A stretch of DNA of 64,000 nt, taken from the NCBI RefSeq assembly GCF_029227915.1, contig NC_079885.1:4280001-4344000 (forward strand), in the 5' to 3' direction. Position 1 is the stretch's first letter. The number at the start of each line of letters is the position of its first letter. This document shows positions 1-11,139 of the stretch, in pieces. Under the pieces are notes generated by a model that saw nothing but the letters and a program-made list of their open reading frames with translations, searched no databases and was not told the DNA's origin. Made by a program: the position numbers and the translations under genes. The stretch comes from Hydractinia symbiolongicarpus. Taxonomy: Eukaryota; Cnidaria; Hydrozoa; Anthoathecata; Hydractiniidae.

Positions 1-200
1 AGCCACTTCCATCGACAAAAGTTTTACTTTGGCTATGCGAACGCAAAAATATATAAAAATTATTGCAAAGATTCTTGAAAAATAATGTTTAGTATTCTAC
101 ACAAAAAATTTAATGTCTCTAGCGCGTTGTTTTGTACAGCACTTTAGATTAAAATTGGTTGAGTAGAAATGTTGCAAAATAAAATAATTTTTTTAATTAG

Positions 201-2709
201 ATATTGCACTGGTCCGAGCACATAAGTGTACAACCAGCTATTTTGATGTTAGAACCCACAACAGTGGAAGAATATCTGAACAGATAAAATGCATTGTAGG
301 AGCAGAAAGAGAAGAAACAAATATTGAATTTATATGTGGTGGTAGCCTGCAAACAATGGAACCTAAGGAGTACGAAGCATTTGAAAGAGATTACATCCAG
401 CGTTATTTCACCGTCAATGGTAAATGCATGGAAGAACCACTCCAAATTCCACCCCCAATGCCAAAAGTCACACATTCCTTATTCGCACAAAAGATAAAGG
501 ATGTTATAATCGAATTACAACCTCGGTTGTTTACAATATTTACTCATTATAACACGAAGGAACATATTCGATTTCTAAAACTGGATAAAGAATTTTCTTT
601 GAGTTTGGAAAGCACAATTAATGATAACAAAAGAATTCTACTTGTGTTGCCAAATTATATCGTCAACATTAGATACACAGAAACAACCGACGCAGTAAGA
701 CTACAAGATGAAGTCAAAGCGGGCGAAGAAGACTTGAAGGAGCTATCTATCATCACTAAAAAATATCTTACAAATGGTCACCTGACAATGGTTAATGTTG
801 TAGCTGCACCACATTTCGAAGATATCGAAAATATCCACCTTTGTGTAGACTGCAACTTACTCTCCAAAAAAACTTTGGCTGAGGATAGAAATATGACGAA
901 GTTCTTTTCAAATATTTTGCAAAGCTCACAAGTACAAAATAATGTTCAGGACAACAAAGAACGGTATATCAACATAGTTGGTAAAGTCATGTGTTTTATG
1001 GCTACAAGAAAAGCACTCTATTCTGTTCCTTCACTCAGTAAAAACGTCCACGAACAAATAAGCTCGTTAATACTTTCTCCACAGCAACTCCGTCATTTAT
1101 ACAACAACTCTTTAAAAAAAATTATAATCGGTCCTCTAGGCAGTGGTAAGACAGTGCTAGCTTTAGCACATTTGGAAGTAGCTTACGAGCGCTCTGAGAA
1201 TAGATCGGTCATATACTACGTTATTTGGGACGGCAACACATTGCTTAAACGGGATATTGTCAATCACACTAAAAGATTTAATTACAAAGCCGCTGTCGAA
1301 GTTGTTGTAAAGGATAATGTCGAGTTAGCTAAGGATTTGAAAATGAATGAAGTGCCAACACCATACCAGTTATTAGAGTCATTGGTTAAGAAACATGTTG
1401 ACCAAAACCTGCATCTAATAATTGATGAATTAAATGGAGAGTTATTTAACAAGGAAGAATCATCTTTGCTTAAACACTATCTGGAAACTGAAGACAAATT
1501 AAATAACTCTTTCATCATTTTTTTCCCACATTCCATTGAGAAACATAGAACATTAATTTCACACCAAAGAGTCACAATACATGACAAGTACAAGTATGAA
1601 GAAACAGGAATGAAAGTTTTAAAATTGAACAGAGCAATGAGAACAACCCGGATAATCTTTCAGTTTTTAAAGGCTTTTGAAAATGAAGTAGAACAAGACA
1701 AGGTAACAATGAAGCTTCCCGATCAGCAATCAAAAGAAGGAATGTCCACCAAACAACCACAACAGCAGCAAGAGCCACAACGGCGACAACAACAACAACA
1801 GCAGCAGCGGCAGCAGCAACCACCACCACCACCGCAACAACAAGGACAAACTACCAGTAGCAATGTCACGCCGATAATAAAAGGAGAAGAAGAAAGTTTT
1901 GAAACACCGGTTGATATTGATGTCGTTGCAGCTTCCATACCAGATGGGGATCTTTCGGGTAATGTTAGAATTGACACTTCATTAAAATTTAATACAGCGT
2001 ATTCAATCGGTCATAATATCGAAGGAACAAAACCGTTATTGATACATCCGGCAAAAACTCCAACAACAGACAAAGAGTTTATACCAATTTTAGCACTTGT
2101 TTTACAAGATGTATGTTTACATCATGCCACTAAACGTTTGTTCATATATAACACATTTCCTCAAAAGGATATTTTTTACAGATTACTGAAACTGTTAAAA
2201 ATTGATTGTCTTCGCTACGACAAGTACACTGACTGGAAAGTTTTAAATTGTGATGATATCACAGTTAAAAATCCCTTACAGAGTCAAACTTATAACCTGC
2301 TCACTACTATTGAGGGAAGTCGTGGAGTTGAAGCAGCCGAATGCATCTGTATAATTGAAAGCAATGATTGCAAGTTAAAACATTTGACGTTAGAAGCAAT
2401 GTCCAGAGCAACACAAAATCTGGTCCTTGTTTCAACGTCCAACGTTTACCAATCAGATACAGTAAAATCATCAACTGGTCATATCATCAGTAAACTGTTA
2501 GATGAACATTTGGTTGAATACAATGTAGAAGTCTCAAACGATGAAGATACAGAAATACCGTTCACAAAGTCCATGGAAAGTAACAATAAAATAGTTTTTA
2601 ACATAAAACCACAATATTGGAAATTCAAAGAAATGATAAAAGATTTGGAACATGTTGGTTTTTATGCAACGGCTGAACGCCTAAATGCGCACGAGATCGT
2701 TAGGAAAAA
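201..2709 (+). CDS. Large internal exon: SF1-helicase-like P-loop NTPase module of an NTPase-FN3-ankyrin protein
   Basis: First visible exon of a multi-exon gene whose 5' part lies outside the window. The frame stays open upstream of the first ATG (356) to a T-rich acceptor ending AG at 199-200, so that ATG may be internal. Numbering from it: Walker A GPLGSGKT at 259-266, Walker B-like LHLIIDELN at 352-360, an SF1 motif IV-like LNRAMRTT at 424-431, a Q/P-rich insert at about 467-498, a motif V-like TIEGSRGVEAA at 651-661 and a motif VI-like EAMSRATQNLV at 680-690. This order matches superfamily 1 / DUF2075-like ATPases, which act on nucleic acid. Residues 40-230 could be a degenerate NERD-type nuclease region (inference, weak). 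The donor GTAAGT at 2710-2715 leaves a split codon (AA|) that joins in phase to the next exon; reading through gives a stop at 2711, so the open frame alone is misleading. Function is unknown; an immune or RNA-surveillance role would be guesswork. Confidence 0.85.
1744..1850 (+). repeat. CAA/CAG/CCA triplet-rich tract coding Gln/Pro
   Basis: Imperfect CAA, CAG and CCA triplets encode a glutamine-rich then proline-rich low-complexity loop inside the NTPase exon, between the motif IV-like and motif V-like segments. Interrupted triplets (CGG, CGA, GAG) suggest it is fairly stable. The long antisense frames here are only shadows of this tract. Confidence 0.85.
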
Positions 2710-3123
2710 GTAAGTAAAATTTTTAAACAATAGAGAACAAATTCTCTTCTGAATAGTTCTTAAAAAAATTTAAATTTAGTGATTCATATTAAAGAATTGG
2801 ATGGTAATGGTTGTGTTATATTAAAATAAAAAACTCCCACGAGATCACTAAAGTGTGATCATTTCACAATCCTCTCTCCTTTCTTTTGTGAAATTTGTTC
2901 TAGAGAGGCAAAAAAATCACGACATATGTGTCAGGGCCTATTCTGTACTTAATAAAAACATTGTAAGAGTTTTCTGATGTTAAAAATGTTAACCTGCTGC
3001 TAAGCATGAAAATAAAAAAAAATTATTAGACAAAATTTTGATCATTTTTTAATTTATTTTATTAAGTAAAAGTCATTAGTTTTGTTAAAAAATATGATAT
3101 AAATGCAATATTAATAATTTTAG
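2710..3123 (+). other. Intron between NTPase and FN3 exons
   Basis: Bounded by GTAAGT (2710) and an AT-rich acceptor ending TTTTAG (3118-3123). AT-rich, with no coding content seen; a small hairpin-like pair around 2845-2865 is not remarkable. Confidence 0.75.
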
Positions 3124-3390
3124 CCTTTATCCTCCTGGAAAAGTGAGCAATATAATTTGCTCATATTTGTCACGTAAATCATGCATATTGAGATGGCAAC
3201 AGCACGCTATTAAATACACCGTTAGTAGACAAGAAAGTAAAAGTTTAACCTGGAATAACTTAGCAACTAACATTTCTTGCAATCAATACATCGTTGATGA
3301 CATGGAAATTGGTGAATCGTGCAAGTTTTGTGTAGTTGCTAAAAATCATCTTGGTGTATCTGATGACAGCACTGTTTCTTATCGTCACGA
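3124..3390 (+). CDS. Exon encoding a fibronectin type III domain
   Basis: Begins after TTTTAG at 3123. The first base completes the codon split at 2709, giving Asn, followed by LYPPGKVSNI and an FN3-like strand pattern: the hydrophobic SCILRWQ B-C strands with the conserved Trp, YTVSRQ, then YIVDDMEIGESCKFCVVAKN resembling the E-F-G strands with the usual Tyr replaced by Cys. It is about 89 residues, normal for an FN3 domain. The donor GTAATA at 3391 leaves a two-base split codon (GA|), which the next exon completes. An FN3 domain just before ankyrin repeats resembles the layout of animal FANK1 (fibronectin type III and ankyrin repeat protein 1); that comparison is by architecture only. FN3 would normally mediate protein contacts; the partner is unknown. 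Confidence 0.75.
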
Positions 3391-3488
3391 GTAATATTTT
3401 ATTTAACTTCTATTCAAAACATTTTATAGCTATGTGTTAAAAAGTATGTCAGGCTTGAGGAATATTAACATGTGCTCAATTTTTTTAG

Positions 3489-3520
3489 ACTTCCAAAAGT
3501 CATGGGTGTCCAATTTGAAG
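3489..3520 (+). CDS. Short linker exon between FN3 and ankyrin exons
   Basis: A 32-base exon is inferred from a clean T-run acceptor (TTTTTTAG, ends 3488) and a GTAAGA donor at 3521. It completes the Glu codon from the FN3 exon, reads LPKVMGVQFE, and leaves one G. That G plus AT at 7988 gives Asp and enters the ankyrin frame exactly. Support is phase compatibility on both sides; no transcript evidence is available. Further small exons in the long downstream intron cannot be excluded. Confidence 0.6.
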
Positions 3521-5350
3521 GTAAGAGAAATAGTTATCGCTTTATCAGCATAATTTTAAGCTAGAAAATCACCACAACACTCTTTGTCACAAAATAGGCA
3601 TAAAAAAATTAGCGTGACAAAATAGACAGAAATAAGTGTTGACTAATTGTGTGATTTAAAAAAATTAACATTTATTAAAAAATTTTCTTGTTCATGTTGT
3701 TATTTACCTGTTACAAAAAGAATGCGGAATATTTAAATATTTGCTTTCTTCGTTACCCATATTACAACAAACAAATTATTCTAATTATTTGTTAAACATT
3801 TATTTTATTACTGTACTTATACCATGGGACACGCAAAGTCAATTTAATGACACTATTGTCTGAAACGAATTTAGTCCTAGAATCTTCTAAGAATTTTTTT
3901 TCCATCTGGTGTTGCTTTTAAAACAGATCTTTACTAAAAACGTAAGAGGTTATTAGACGTTTTTGTTTTCCTTTTGTAAAATTTCGACAATGTTTTGTTT
4001 CTCGGTCATATGACATTAATTAAGAGAAACTAAGTGTTATCAAGTGAAAATAAAGCTACTCTGCACATTGGTAATATATATCCTAAAAGGAGGCTTTGGA
4101 GTAACAAAACATCAAAGGCAAAAACACTTCCGCTAAAATGTAGTTCGCTGATGTTGCTGTGGTGTCATAGACCAAACTAAACTCGCTTGTTTCTGTCATG
4201 ATATTATTTATATTTTATGACGATGACTAAACTAATAAGTGATAATACTTTTTAGAAAAGAAAAAAAATCAATCAGTGTGTTTTTCTTGCTATATATGAA
4301 TACGTGACAACAAAATATAAAGCTTATCATGTAGTTTACCTAATAAATTGTACGCATGTTCGTAAAAATTTACAAATCAACGTTGTTTTTTACGCACGCT
4401 GTCAATAAAAGTGATACAAAACTTCTCACTTGGTATTAATAAAGTTTTCAAGTTTTGTCAATAGAAAAAATTTTGTTCAAATATTGCCATTAATTTTATT
4501 ACTATCTCGTGGTTGCCCGATTTATTCAAATCATTTGTTTAGCATAGATTAATAATAATTTAAAAGTAATACATATTTTCTGCATTATTTCTGGTTTAGT
4601 TTAGCCTAGTTAGCTAAGCTTTTTTCTCGGACATCTAATTCAGTTTTTCTCAAACGAAAGTTTAGACGCAAACAAATGTCAGAGCAAATCCCTAAAATTT
4701 AAATTCAAACCACGCATTATTTATGGCTATATCGTACTTTGCTGAGTTAAAGAAGATAAACTGCTCAACAAGTGTATGCAAAGTGAGAACGTCCTTTTGA
4801 GACCTACATTTACCTGCAAAAGGGGGATTTTTACGAGGCGAATTGGGAATAGCGAATTCGGCGGCTAATTACCAGCGAAATATCTATTTGATTTTCACGG
4901 GAAACAAAAAAAACATGTGACCAATTTAACATTCTGACTGTAAGCACTTTTTCTGGTATTAAAAACCGGATAGTTATTTTGAATTCTAAATAAACAGTTT
5001 TCTTATTGGTTAAAAGATATTTTATAAAATATTTCTACTTTTCGGGGAAGCGAATTTTTCAAAGCAAAATCAAAACAAACAAAACTTTGCATGCTCAGAT
5101 ATATTTAGTTGGCGAACTCGTTTAGCGATACAAACAATGAGGCTGGGGAAAAGAAAACAAAATAAGAACATCGGCAAGACTAAAACACCAATTCTCTCTC
5201 TACTCCCGAGAGAAATACATTTGACAAAAAGAAATTTTAGCAGAATCAATCGCAAATGTTTTTATGAATCTTTGAAATGAATAACAAAATAAAAACTACT
5301 TTTACCGGTACATGTTATAATAAGGAACATTTCAGGCTGTAACGAATATA

Positions 5351-6445
5351 AGCGTATATTTTGTAAATGTACCTTCAAGCTTCAAGTTTGCTCCAATACA
5401 ACCACTAAAGCTTGCTGACATACCAAATTTCACACCAAGTTTAAAAAAACTATTCCCTTTTGCCTTTCCTTTTTGAACCCGTAGCTAGCTCTCGGTCATA
5501 CTTAAATTTCGCATAATAATTTGAAAGTTGATCACTTTGTGCAAAGTTGGACAATGTTGTATGATGCGAATTCTCCCTGTAAGTCGCTTGGCGTACTATT
5601 TACAGTAAAACTCTTATAACGACTACAGCCTCGTTTCTATGTTATATGGACTTCGCAGAGGGAAAAGCCTGTTATTCAAGTTAGTAATGAAAAGCCTTGT
5701 TTTCAAGTTACCCACATTTGAAAAATATTGCTAATAGTAACCACCCGGTGAGAGAAAACAAACAATCATAAGCAAATCAAATCATTTCGTCGTAAAATTT
5801 AGACTGATTTTTTCTTTCCTTGTTCTGATTAGAACGAACAAACTCCCCGAATTTATAGTGTAGCGTGTGAGTCTGAGTTAGTGTTGGCAGTTGATTTTGA
5901 TATTTAAAGCGCATATTTTGTAAATATACATCATAGATTCAATTTTACTCCAACACAAACTCTAAAGCTGGCTTAACATACCGAATTTTGCACCAAGTTC
6001 GGAAACACTATTTACATTTACCTTTCGTTTTTAAACACGTGGCTCTCGGCCATACTTAAATTTTGCTGAATACTTTTCAAGCAAGATGCCTCGTACCACT
6101 TTACTGTTCCATACAAAGTGGCTTCCCTGAAGTTGATCACTTTGTACAAAGTTGGTCAATGTTATATGATGCGATTTCTCACTGTAACTCGCTTGGCGTG
6201 CTATTAACAGCAAAACTCTTATAACGACTACAGCCTCGTTTCTATGTGATTTGATTTTTGTAAAAATTACATTAGAAATTTGCAGAGGGAAAGCCTGTTT
6301 TTCAAGTTAGTTACAATATAGTAATGAATAACCTCGTTTTCAAGTTTCCCACATTTTTTAAAAATTATTGCTAATACAAACCATCCGGCGGGGAAAAAAC
6401 AATCATAAGCAAATCAAAAGTCATTTCATCGTAAAATTTAGACTC
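5351..6445 (+). repeat. Diverged tandem duplication, two copies of about 460-540 bp
   Basis: Copy 1 (about 5351-5806) and copy 2 (about 5908-6445) share long blocks such as CTCTTATAACGACTACAGCC (near 5610 and 6210), GTTGATCACTTTGT and AATCATAAGCAAATCAAA. Copy 2 has extra inserted bases. Probably a repeat element duplicated inside the intron; no coding capacity seen. Confidence 0.8.
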
Positions 6446-6510
6446 GGCTGGTTTTTTGTTTTAACAATAATTTTTTCCTAAAGCTGTTGAGTTTGAATTT
6501 TTGCAATATC

Positions 6511-7130
6511 TAAGGCTCGTGCTCTTTTTTGTTCTTATAAAGAAACCCGCACAGTTTTTAACCGATCGCGTGTCAGAGAAACATCTTTGAAATGTTCGTG
6601 CAGACGAAATCGAATATATTGAGTACAGTAGTTCTAATTTTACCACTATATCATACTCAACCAAAACGAATATGTTTAATTCAGCAAATAATGTTGATAA
6701 AATCTGATCGTGTGAGGTTAGAGAAAATTTAATTTTGATAAAAGCAGTAGCTAGTTTTTATTATACATTATTTTTATTCATGAGAAACCCGTTTACAATT
6801 GATGGAGTATTTACTAAGAGCTGTGTACCTAAGTCTCGTGTTCTTTAGAACTTGTTCTTATAAAAAACCGATCGCGTGTCGAAAAACAATCTTTGAAATA
6901 TTCGCGCAGACGAAATCGAATATATTGCGTACAATTTGTTCTATTTTTATCACTATATCATACTCAACCAAAACGAATATGTTTCATTCAACAAATAATG
7001 TTGATAAAATCTGGTCGTGTGAGGTGAGAGAAAATTTAATTTTGATAAAAGCAGTAGCTGGTTCTTATTTACATTTTTTTTCATAAGACACCCGTTTAAA
7101 AGTAACGGATTATTTACTAAGAGCTGTGTA
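6511..7130 (+). repeat. Diverged tandem duplication, period about 319 bp
   Basis: Copies at about 6511-6829 and 6830-7130 share blocks including CGATCGCGTGTC, GCAGACGAAATCGAATATAT and AATTTTGATAAAAGCAGTAG. They abut directly. The apparent 95-residue frame at 6799-7086 is merely one copy read through. Confidence 0.8.
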
Positions 7131-7252
7131 ATTTTAATTTTTTTTTAGAACTTTAACTGAAAAAACTAACAAACTCTTTTTGCGTGCTTGAGATTATGCT
7201 CTGTCTTGATCCTGCAATTTTCTCCATACAATCTGAAAAAGCGTTATTTGTT

Positions 7253-7574
7253 CAATATTAATATTTAGTGAAGTTTTTTCTTTGTTCGTAAGAAACTAAA
7301 TAAAGTCTTGGAATAAGCATACTAGCCAGCCTCGGTTTTAGGGATTCATCGCCGTCTTCCCACATGCCATATAGATAAAAAAATCCCTAGGGACAAGAGT
7401 GCTAGATTAGACAATACTAATATTTGGTAAAATTTTTCATTTGTTTTAAAAAGCTAATTGAAGACTCATGAAATAAGCAGACTATCCAGCCACGTTTCCA
7501 GATCTAGCCCAGATTTATCTTATTGTTATTTAATAAGAAATAGATAAAAAATCCCTGGGGACGAAAGTGTTAGA
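7253..7574 (+). repeat. Diverged tandem duplication, period about 160 bp, ending in a CCCTGGGGAC motif
   Basis: Two copies (about 7253-7411 and 7412-7574) share AATATTTAGTGAA/AATATTTGGTAAA starts, a GGAATAAGCA or GAAATAAGCA core, and AAATCCCT(A/G)GGGAC followed by a TTAGA-containing end. The end motif recurs elsewhere in the window near 10540, 14840 and 18308. Confidence 0.65.
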
Positions 7575-7987
7575 CTAGGTTGGTTTCTTTTATAAAAACG
7601 CATTATGTTATCGTAGTGATTGTAGAAATACCTATATTTACTTCCGAGATTTTTATTAAAAATGTCATGTGAAATTATTTTAAGAAAAATTTTAGGGTCT
7701 CGACTTTAACTGAAACATTTCCGTGGTTCATACAAGTAAAATAATTTTCTCCTGATGCAAATTATCCTATACATGATGACGTCAACATATTAATATTAAC
7801 TTGAATAAAAATAAATTATTACTATATTTTTTGTTTCTGTGTTTTCACAATTACTTTTTTTATGTTTAATACATTATAAAATGTTTTACATTAAAAAAAG
7901 TATTTAATGATGTCATAAGTTTTTCGTTATCATGTTTCATTAATTTATAAATTTATAATTTTTATTCATTTATTATTTTATTTTTAG

Positions 7988-8466
7988 ATATCGTGAAAAT
8001 TTTTACAACTAACGATATCAAGAAACTGAAAAAATTGCTATCCATTCATCCAAACATCGTTCACATGAGAGATGTAGTTGAACACACACCATTGATGTGG
8101 ACAGTATGTTACACCAACAATACATCAATGGTGGAAATACTCATCTCATATGGGAGTGATGTTTGGGCGGAAAATAGATGGAAACAAAACAGTTATCATT
8201 TGGCTGCAATGTTTGATCGTCACACAATATTAGATATGTTATGTCAACATGATGTAACAAACATCAACCGTGTAGATGTTAAGAACCGCACACCATTACA
8301 TTATGCTGCATGGAATGGTTACATCTCATGTGTTGATGTTTTGTTACGTCATAAAAATATTGATGTGACGATCAAAGATAAAGATGGATATACAGCTTAT
8401 GATGTTGCTGGAGGATCGAGTGAACACAACCGGGAAATAATAAGACAAAAAATAAAAGAATACAAA
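7988..8466 (+). CDS. Exon encoding about five ankyrin repeats
   Basis: Starts at 7988 after TTTTTAG; AT completes the split codon to give Asp, then IVKIFTTNDIKKLKKLL. Ankyrin units in order: a partial first repeat (DIKKLKKLLSIHPNIV), one with HTPLMWTVCYTN and LISYGSDV, a diverged one (NSYHLAAMFDRHTILDML), a canonical one (RTPLHYAAWNGYISCVDVLL), and a terminal one (DGYTAYDVAGG). About 158 residues. The conserved TPLH/TPLM tetrapeptides and hydrophobic helix positions make the call firm. Donor GTAAGT at 8467 follows a complete AAA codon; reading past it meets a stop quickly, so the open frame end (8478) is not the real one. Ankyrin repeats bind proteins; the ligand is unknown. Confidence 0.85.
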
Positions 8467-9418
8467 GTAAGTTATTAAGTTTATTTAATAAATTATAAGA
8501 AGAATAAATTTGTATTTTATTTTAATTTGAAAATAATAAGGATTAAATAAATGTTTAAAAAAATATTTAGGTATGGAATGTTTTTATTTTTTTAAATTTT
8601 GGTGCGAAGAAATTAAAAGTTAAAAAATTCGAAAGAAGATTGAATTTTTATTTCTTTTAATTTGATAATAATGATGATAAATGAAAGTTAAAAAACGAAT
8701 GAAATGATTCGCAATAATAAAAGGATGGATGATTTTTATTTGAGTGAAGTAAACTAATTAACAAATTGAAGGATATAATGAATTCAAATTTAAGAAACTT
8801 AAGAATAAAGTGTTGAATGTCAAAAATATTTTTTTATAACAAATTGGATAAAATGAATAAAATACTTAAGAATAAAATGTTGAGGTTGTCAAGTAGATTA
8901 TTGTGACAGTCCAAAGTAGAAAGTATTTTTAATAAAAAACAGTGAATAATTATAGCTGTTAATAATTCTGACAGCATTAATTTTTATGTATGTAAAAATA
9001 ATGAGAGGAGATACTGTGAGAGATAAGTATATATTATAACGAAATTAAAAATAATAAATTTTATAAGAAAAAAGAAGAAGTAAAAATAAAATTTCGTACC
9101 CAGACTGTTTTTTATTTTATATCTTCGGAAATTGAATGTTATTATTGTTAGCATGAATTAGATAATATAGATGTGAAAATATTTAAAATAAAAGATATTT
9201 AAAACATTTAAAATAAGAATGTCACGATGTTAAACTTTTTTTTCGTAATCCAAAATTATTTTATTTTTTGCATAGCGATTGTACAAATTTCGCGTTATAA
9301 AAGGATTTTATGAACAAATTGACAGATTGTCTCTCATTTAGAAGACATGGCCATGGCGATGGCTGTTCTAATACTTAAGTAGCTATACTTTGAAATAACA
9401 AATCTTTTTATCTTTCAG
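8467..9418 (+). other. Last intron
   Basis: GTAAGT donor at 8467, acceptor TTTTTATCTTTCAG ending 9418. Very AT-rich; no repeats or coding content that I can support. Confidence 0.7.
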
Positions 9419-9433
9419 GACAGGACGAAGTAA
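9419..9433 (+). CDS. Terminal coding exon (four residues and stop) of the NTPase-FN3-ankyrin gene
   Basis: After a good pyrimidine-rich acceptor the frame reads Asp-Arg-Thr-Lys then TAA at 9431-9433, in phase 0 with the ankyrin exon. The 3' UTR would follow. A very short coding tail is plausible but rests only on splice signals; an alternative last exon further downstream is possible. Confidence 0.5.
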   Translation, partial: DRTK

Positions 9434-9607
9434 ACATTTCAAATGATTTTGTTTTGAAAAACAACAATCAGTTTGTGAGGTGAGACGGTAATTTATACAA
9501 TTGGATATATTTCTCTTTTGTTATTTCTATTTTTAACTTTCTTTCATGAAATTTATTTATTTTTTAGATGAGGAACGAGTCCATTTTTTAGTTTTATTTT
9601 ATATTGT

Positions 9608-9613
9608 AATAAA
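9608..9613 (+). terminator. Candidate polyadenylation signal AATAAA
   Basis: First AATAAA after the predicted stop at 9433, about 175 bases downstream. The region is so AT-rich that such hexamers occur by chance; another lies near 10091. Confidence 0.3.
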
Positions 9614-11139
9614 TTTATTTGTAGTAAAACGTACTGAAACATTTTTCTGTTCAATTTTTATCAAGCCTTGTTTCGTTTATATTTCTTTGACACATGTCCA
9701 AGGTCACGTGTTTTTTTAACTGTCTGAAACTTGCCGCATGACAAACATCAACTGATATACTTTCTCAACCTCGTCCCCAAGTCTTGTTAGACCTTTTATA
9801 TTTTAAAGGCCTGAACAAGGCCCTGGCCCTGGCTGGTCACGTGACGACAGAATACCCACGTATAGTGGGTATTTTGAAAATAATTATGTGTCTCGCTCTT
9901 CCAAAATATACACAAGCAGTCGAGAAGAAAATAAAAGAACTGACACAATTATTTAGAATGGTTAAAATAATATTAATAAAAAAAAAATTATAGATATTTT
10001 TATATAAATATTTTTATATAAATATTTTTATATTGTAAAAAATATTTTTATTTATTTATAATAGTATTATTTCATGTATAAAAGAACTGTTAATAAATAT
10101 TGTATAATATATTAAACATTCACACTTGCTTACCTGTTTTTAATTTCCAGTACTTCTCCCCCTTTTTTCATAAACTTCCGCCCATTTTAAAAAAGTTCAT
10201 CTTATCCTGATTATACTGAAGAATAGCAATTAACCATATATTAAGTAAAATTCAAAATAATAAAGCAAATATAAAGACACATTTTCTTGTGTTTACATGA
10301 TACTCGTCAAAAGCCGCCATTATATGGTAATTTTTTTCGTGGGATGAAATCCAGATTGACGTCATCTCCTAGATGGTAAAAGAAAGCCCATGAATATGTT
10401 GCTGCAAAACTCATAAAACATTTTTGTGAATAATTATAAAATTAATGTCTAAGACAAATAGAAGTAGTGCCAAAAAGCATTCTTTCTTTTCAGCCTCCAA
10501 ACAGGTAAAAATCAACGAGTTGCGTGAACCATCCTCGTCCCCAGGATTTGTTGCCTGATAAGTCAAATCCGCTAGCGCTCGGGCTACATCTCAATAAGGC
10601 AAGAACCCCTGGGAACGTGGTTGTGCGTGGACCCATGAACAGAGTAGATACTTTTTCAAAACGAGTATAATATAAGATGAACACTTTTCACCGGATGTTT
10701 TGATCAACGCTGTCAAAAAGCCTGTGGTAAATTTTAATCATAGTAAATGGAGTCCTGCGCAAATTTCAGCATAGATCCTGCGCAAATTTCAATACGCACT
10801 CGTCTTTTACGTTGCACCTAGGGCTTCCCTTATTATAATACAGGAATTTACGGACTTCTATTTTGATCTGCGCGTTATTTTTGCTTGCCGGAACCTTTGA
10901 CCGTTTGCGTGAATTCCATCCTCGATCACAGGACATGTCGTGATGATCAACGCTTTCTGAATCAAAAACGCTTGCTGAGTTAAACTGTGTAATCAACAAA
11001 AACTCTGTCCATGTGGGCATTGCTATACATTTTCTACTCTTTTGCGGACTTTTCCGTGAGGAAAGTAGCAAAATAAGTTATTGCTCATCTCCAGTACCTG
11101 TTACAATCTCATTTTCAAACAAAACAAAACAACCGTATG
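9614..11139. other. Non-coding stretch with short repeats and a CCTCGTCCCC motif
   Basis: No supportable gene. The 69-residue frame at 9784-9993 starts without ATG, ends in AT-rich sequence and has no domain. Visible items: CCTCGTCCCC at about 9769 and 10535, an inverted ACCCACGTATAGTGGGT near 9856-9872, and a short tandem of ATATTTTTATATAA-like units at 9989-10040. Confidence 0.6.

Larger units (their letters stand above)
3521..7987 (+). other. Long intron (4.5 kb), mostly locally duplicated repeat DNA
   Basis: Runs from the GTAAGA donor to the T-rich acceptor TTTTTAG (7981-7987). No convincing exon is seen inside it. Short open frames here (for example 5070-5255, 6031-6213, 6799-7086) have no recognisable domain and fall in repeats. 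From 5350 to 7575 it consists of three consecutive pairs of diverged tandem copies, listed separately. Confidence 0.6.

Noticed and set aside
1572-1977. Minus-strand frames rich in Val/Ala or Cys/Gly
   Set aside because: They are the antisense of the Gln/Pro triplet tract in the NTPase exon.
9784-9993. 69-codon plus frame after the ankyrin gene
   Set aside because: Non-ATG start, no domain, ends in low-complexity AT sequence; lies in a repeat module.
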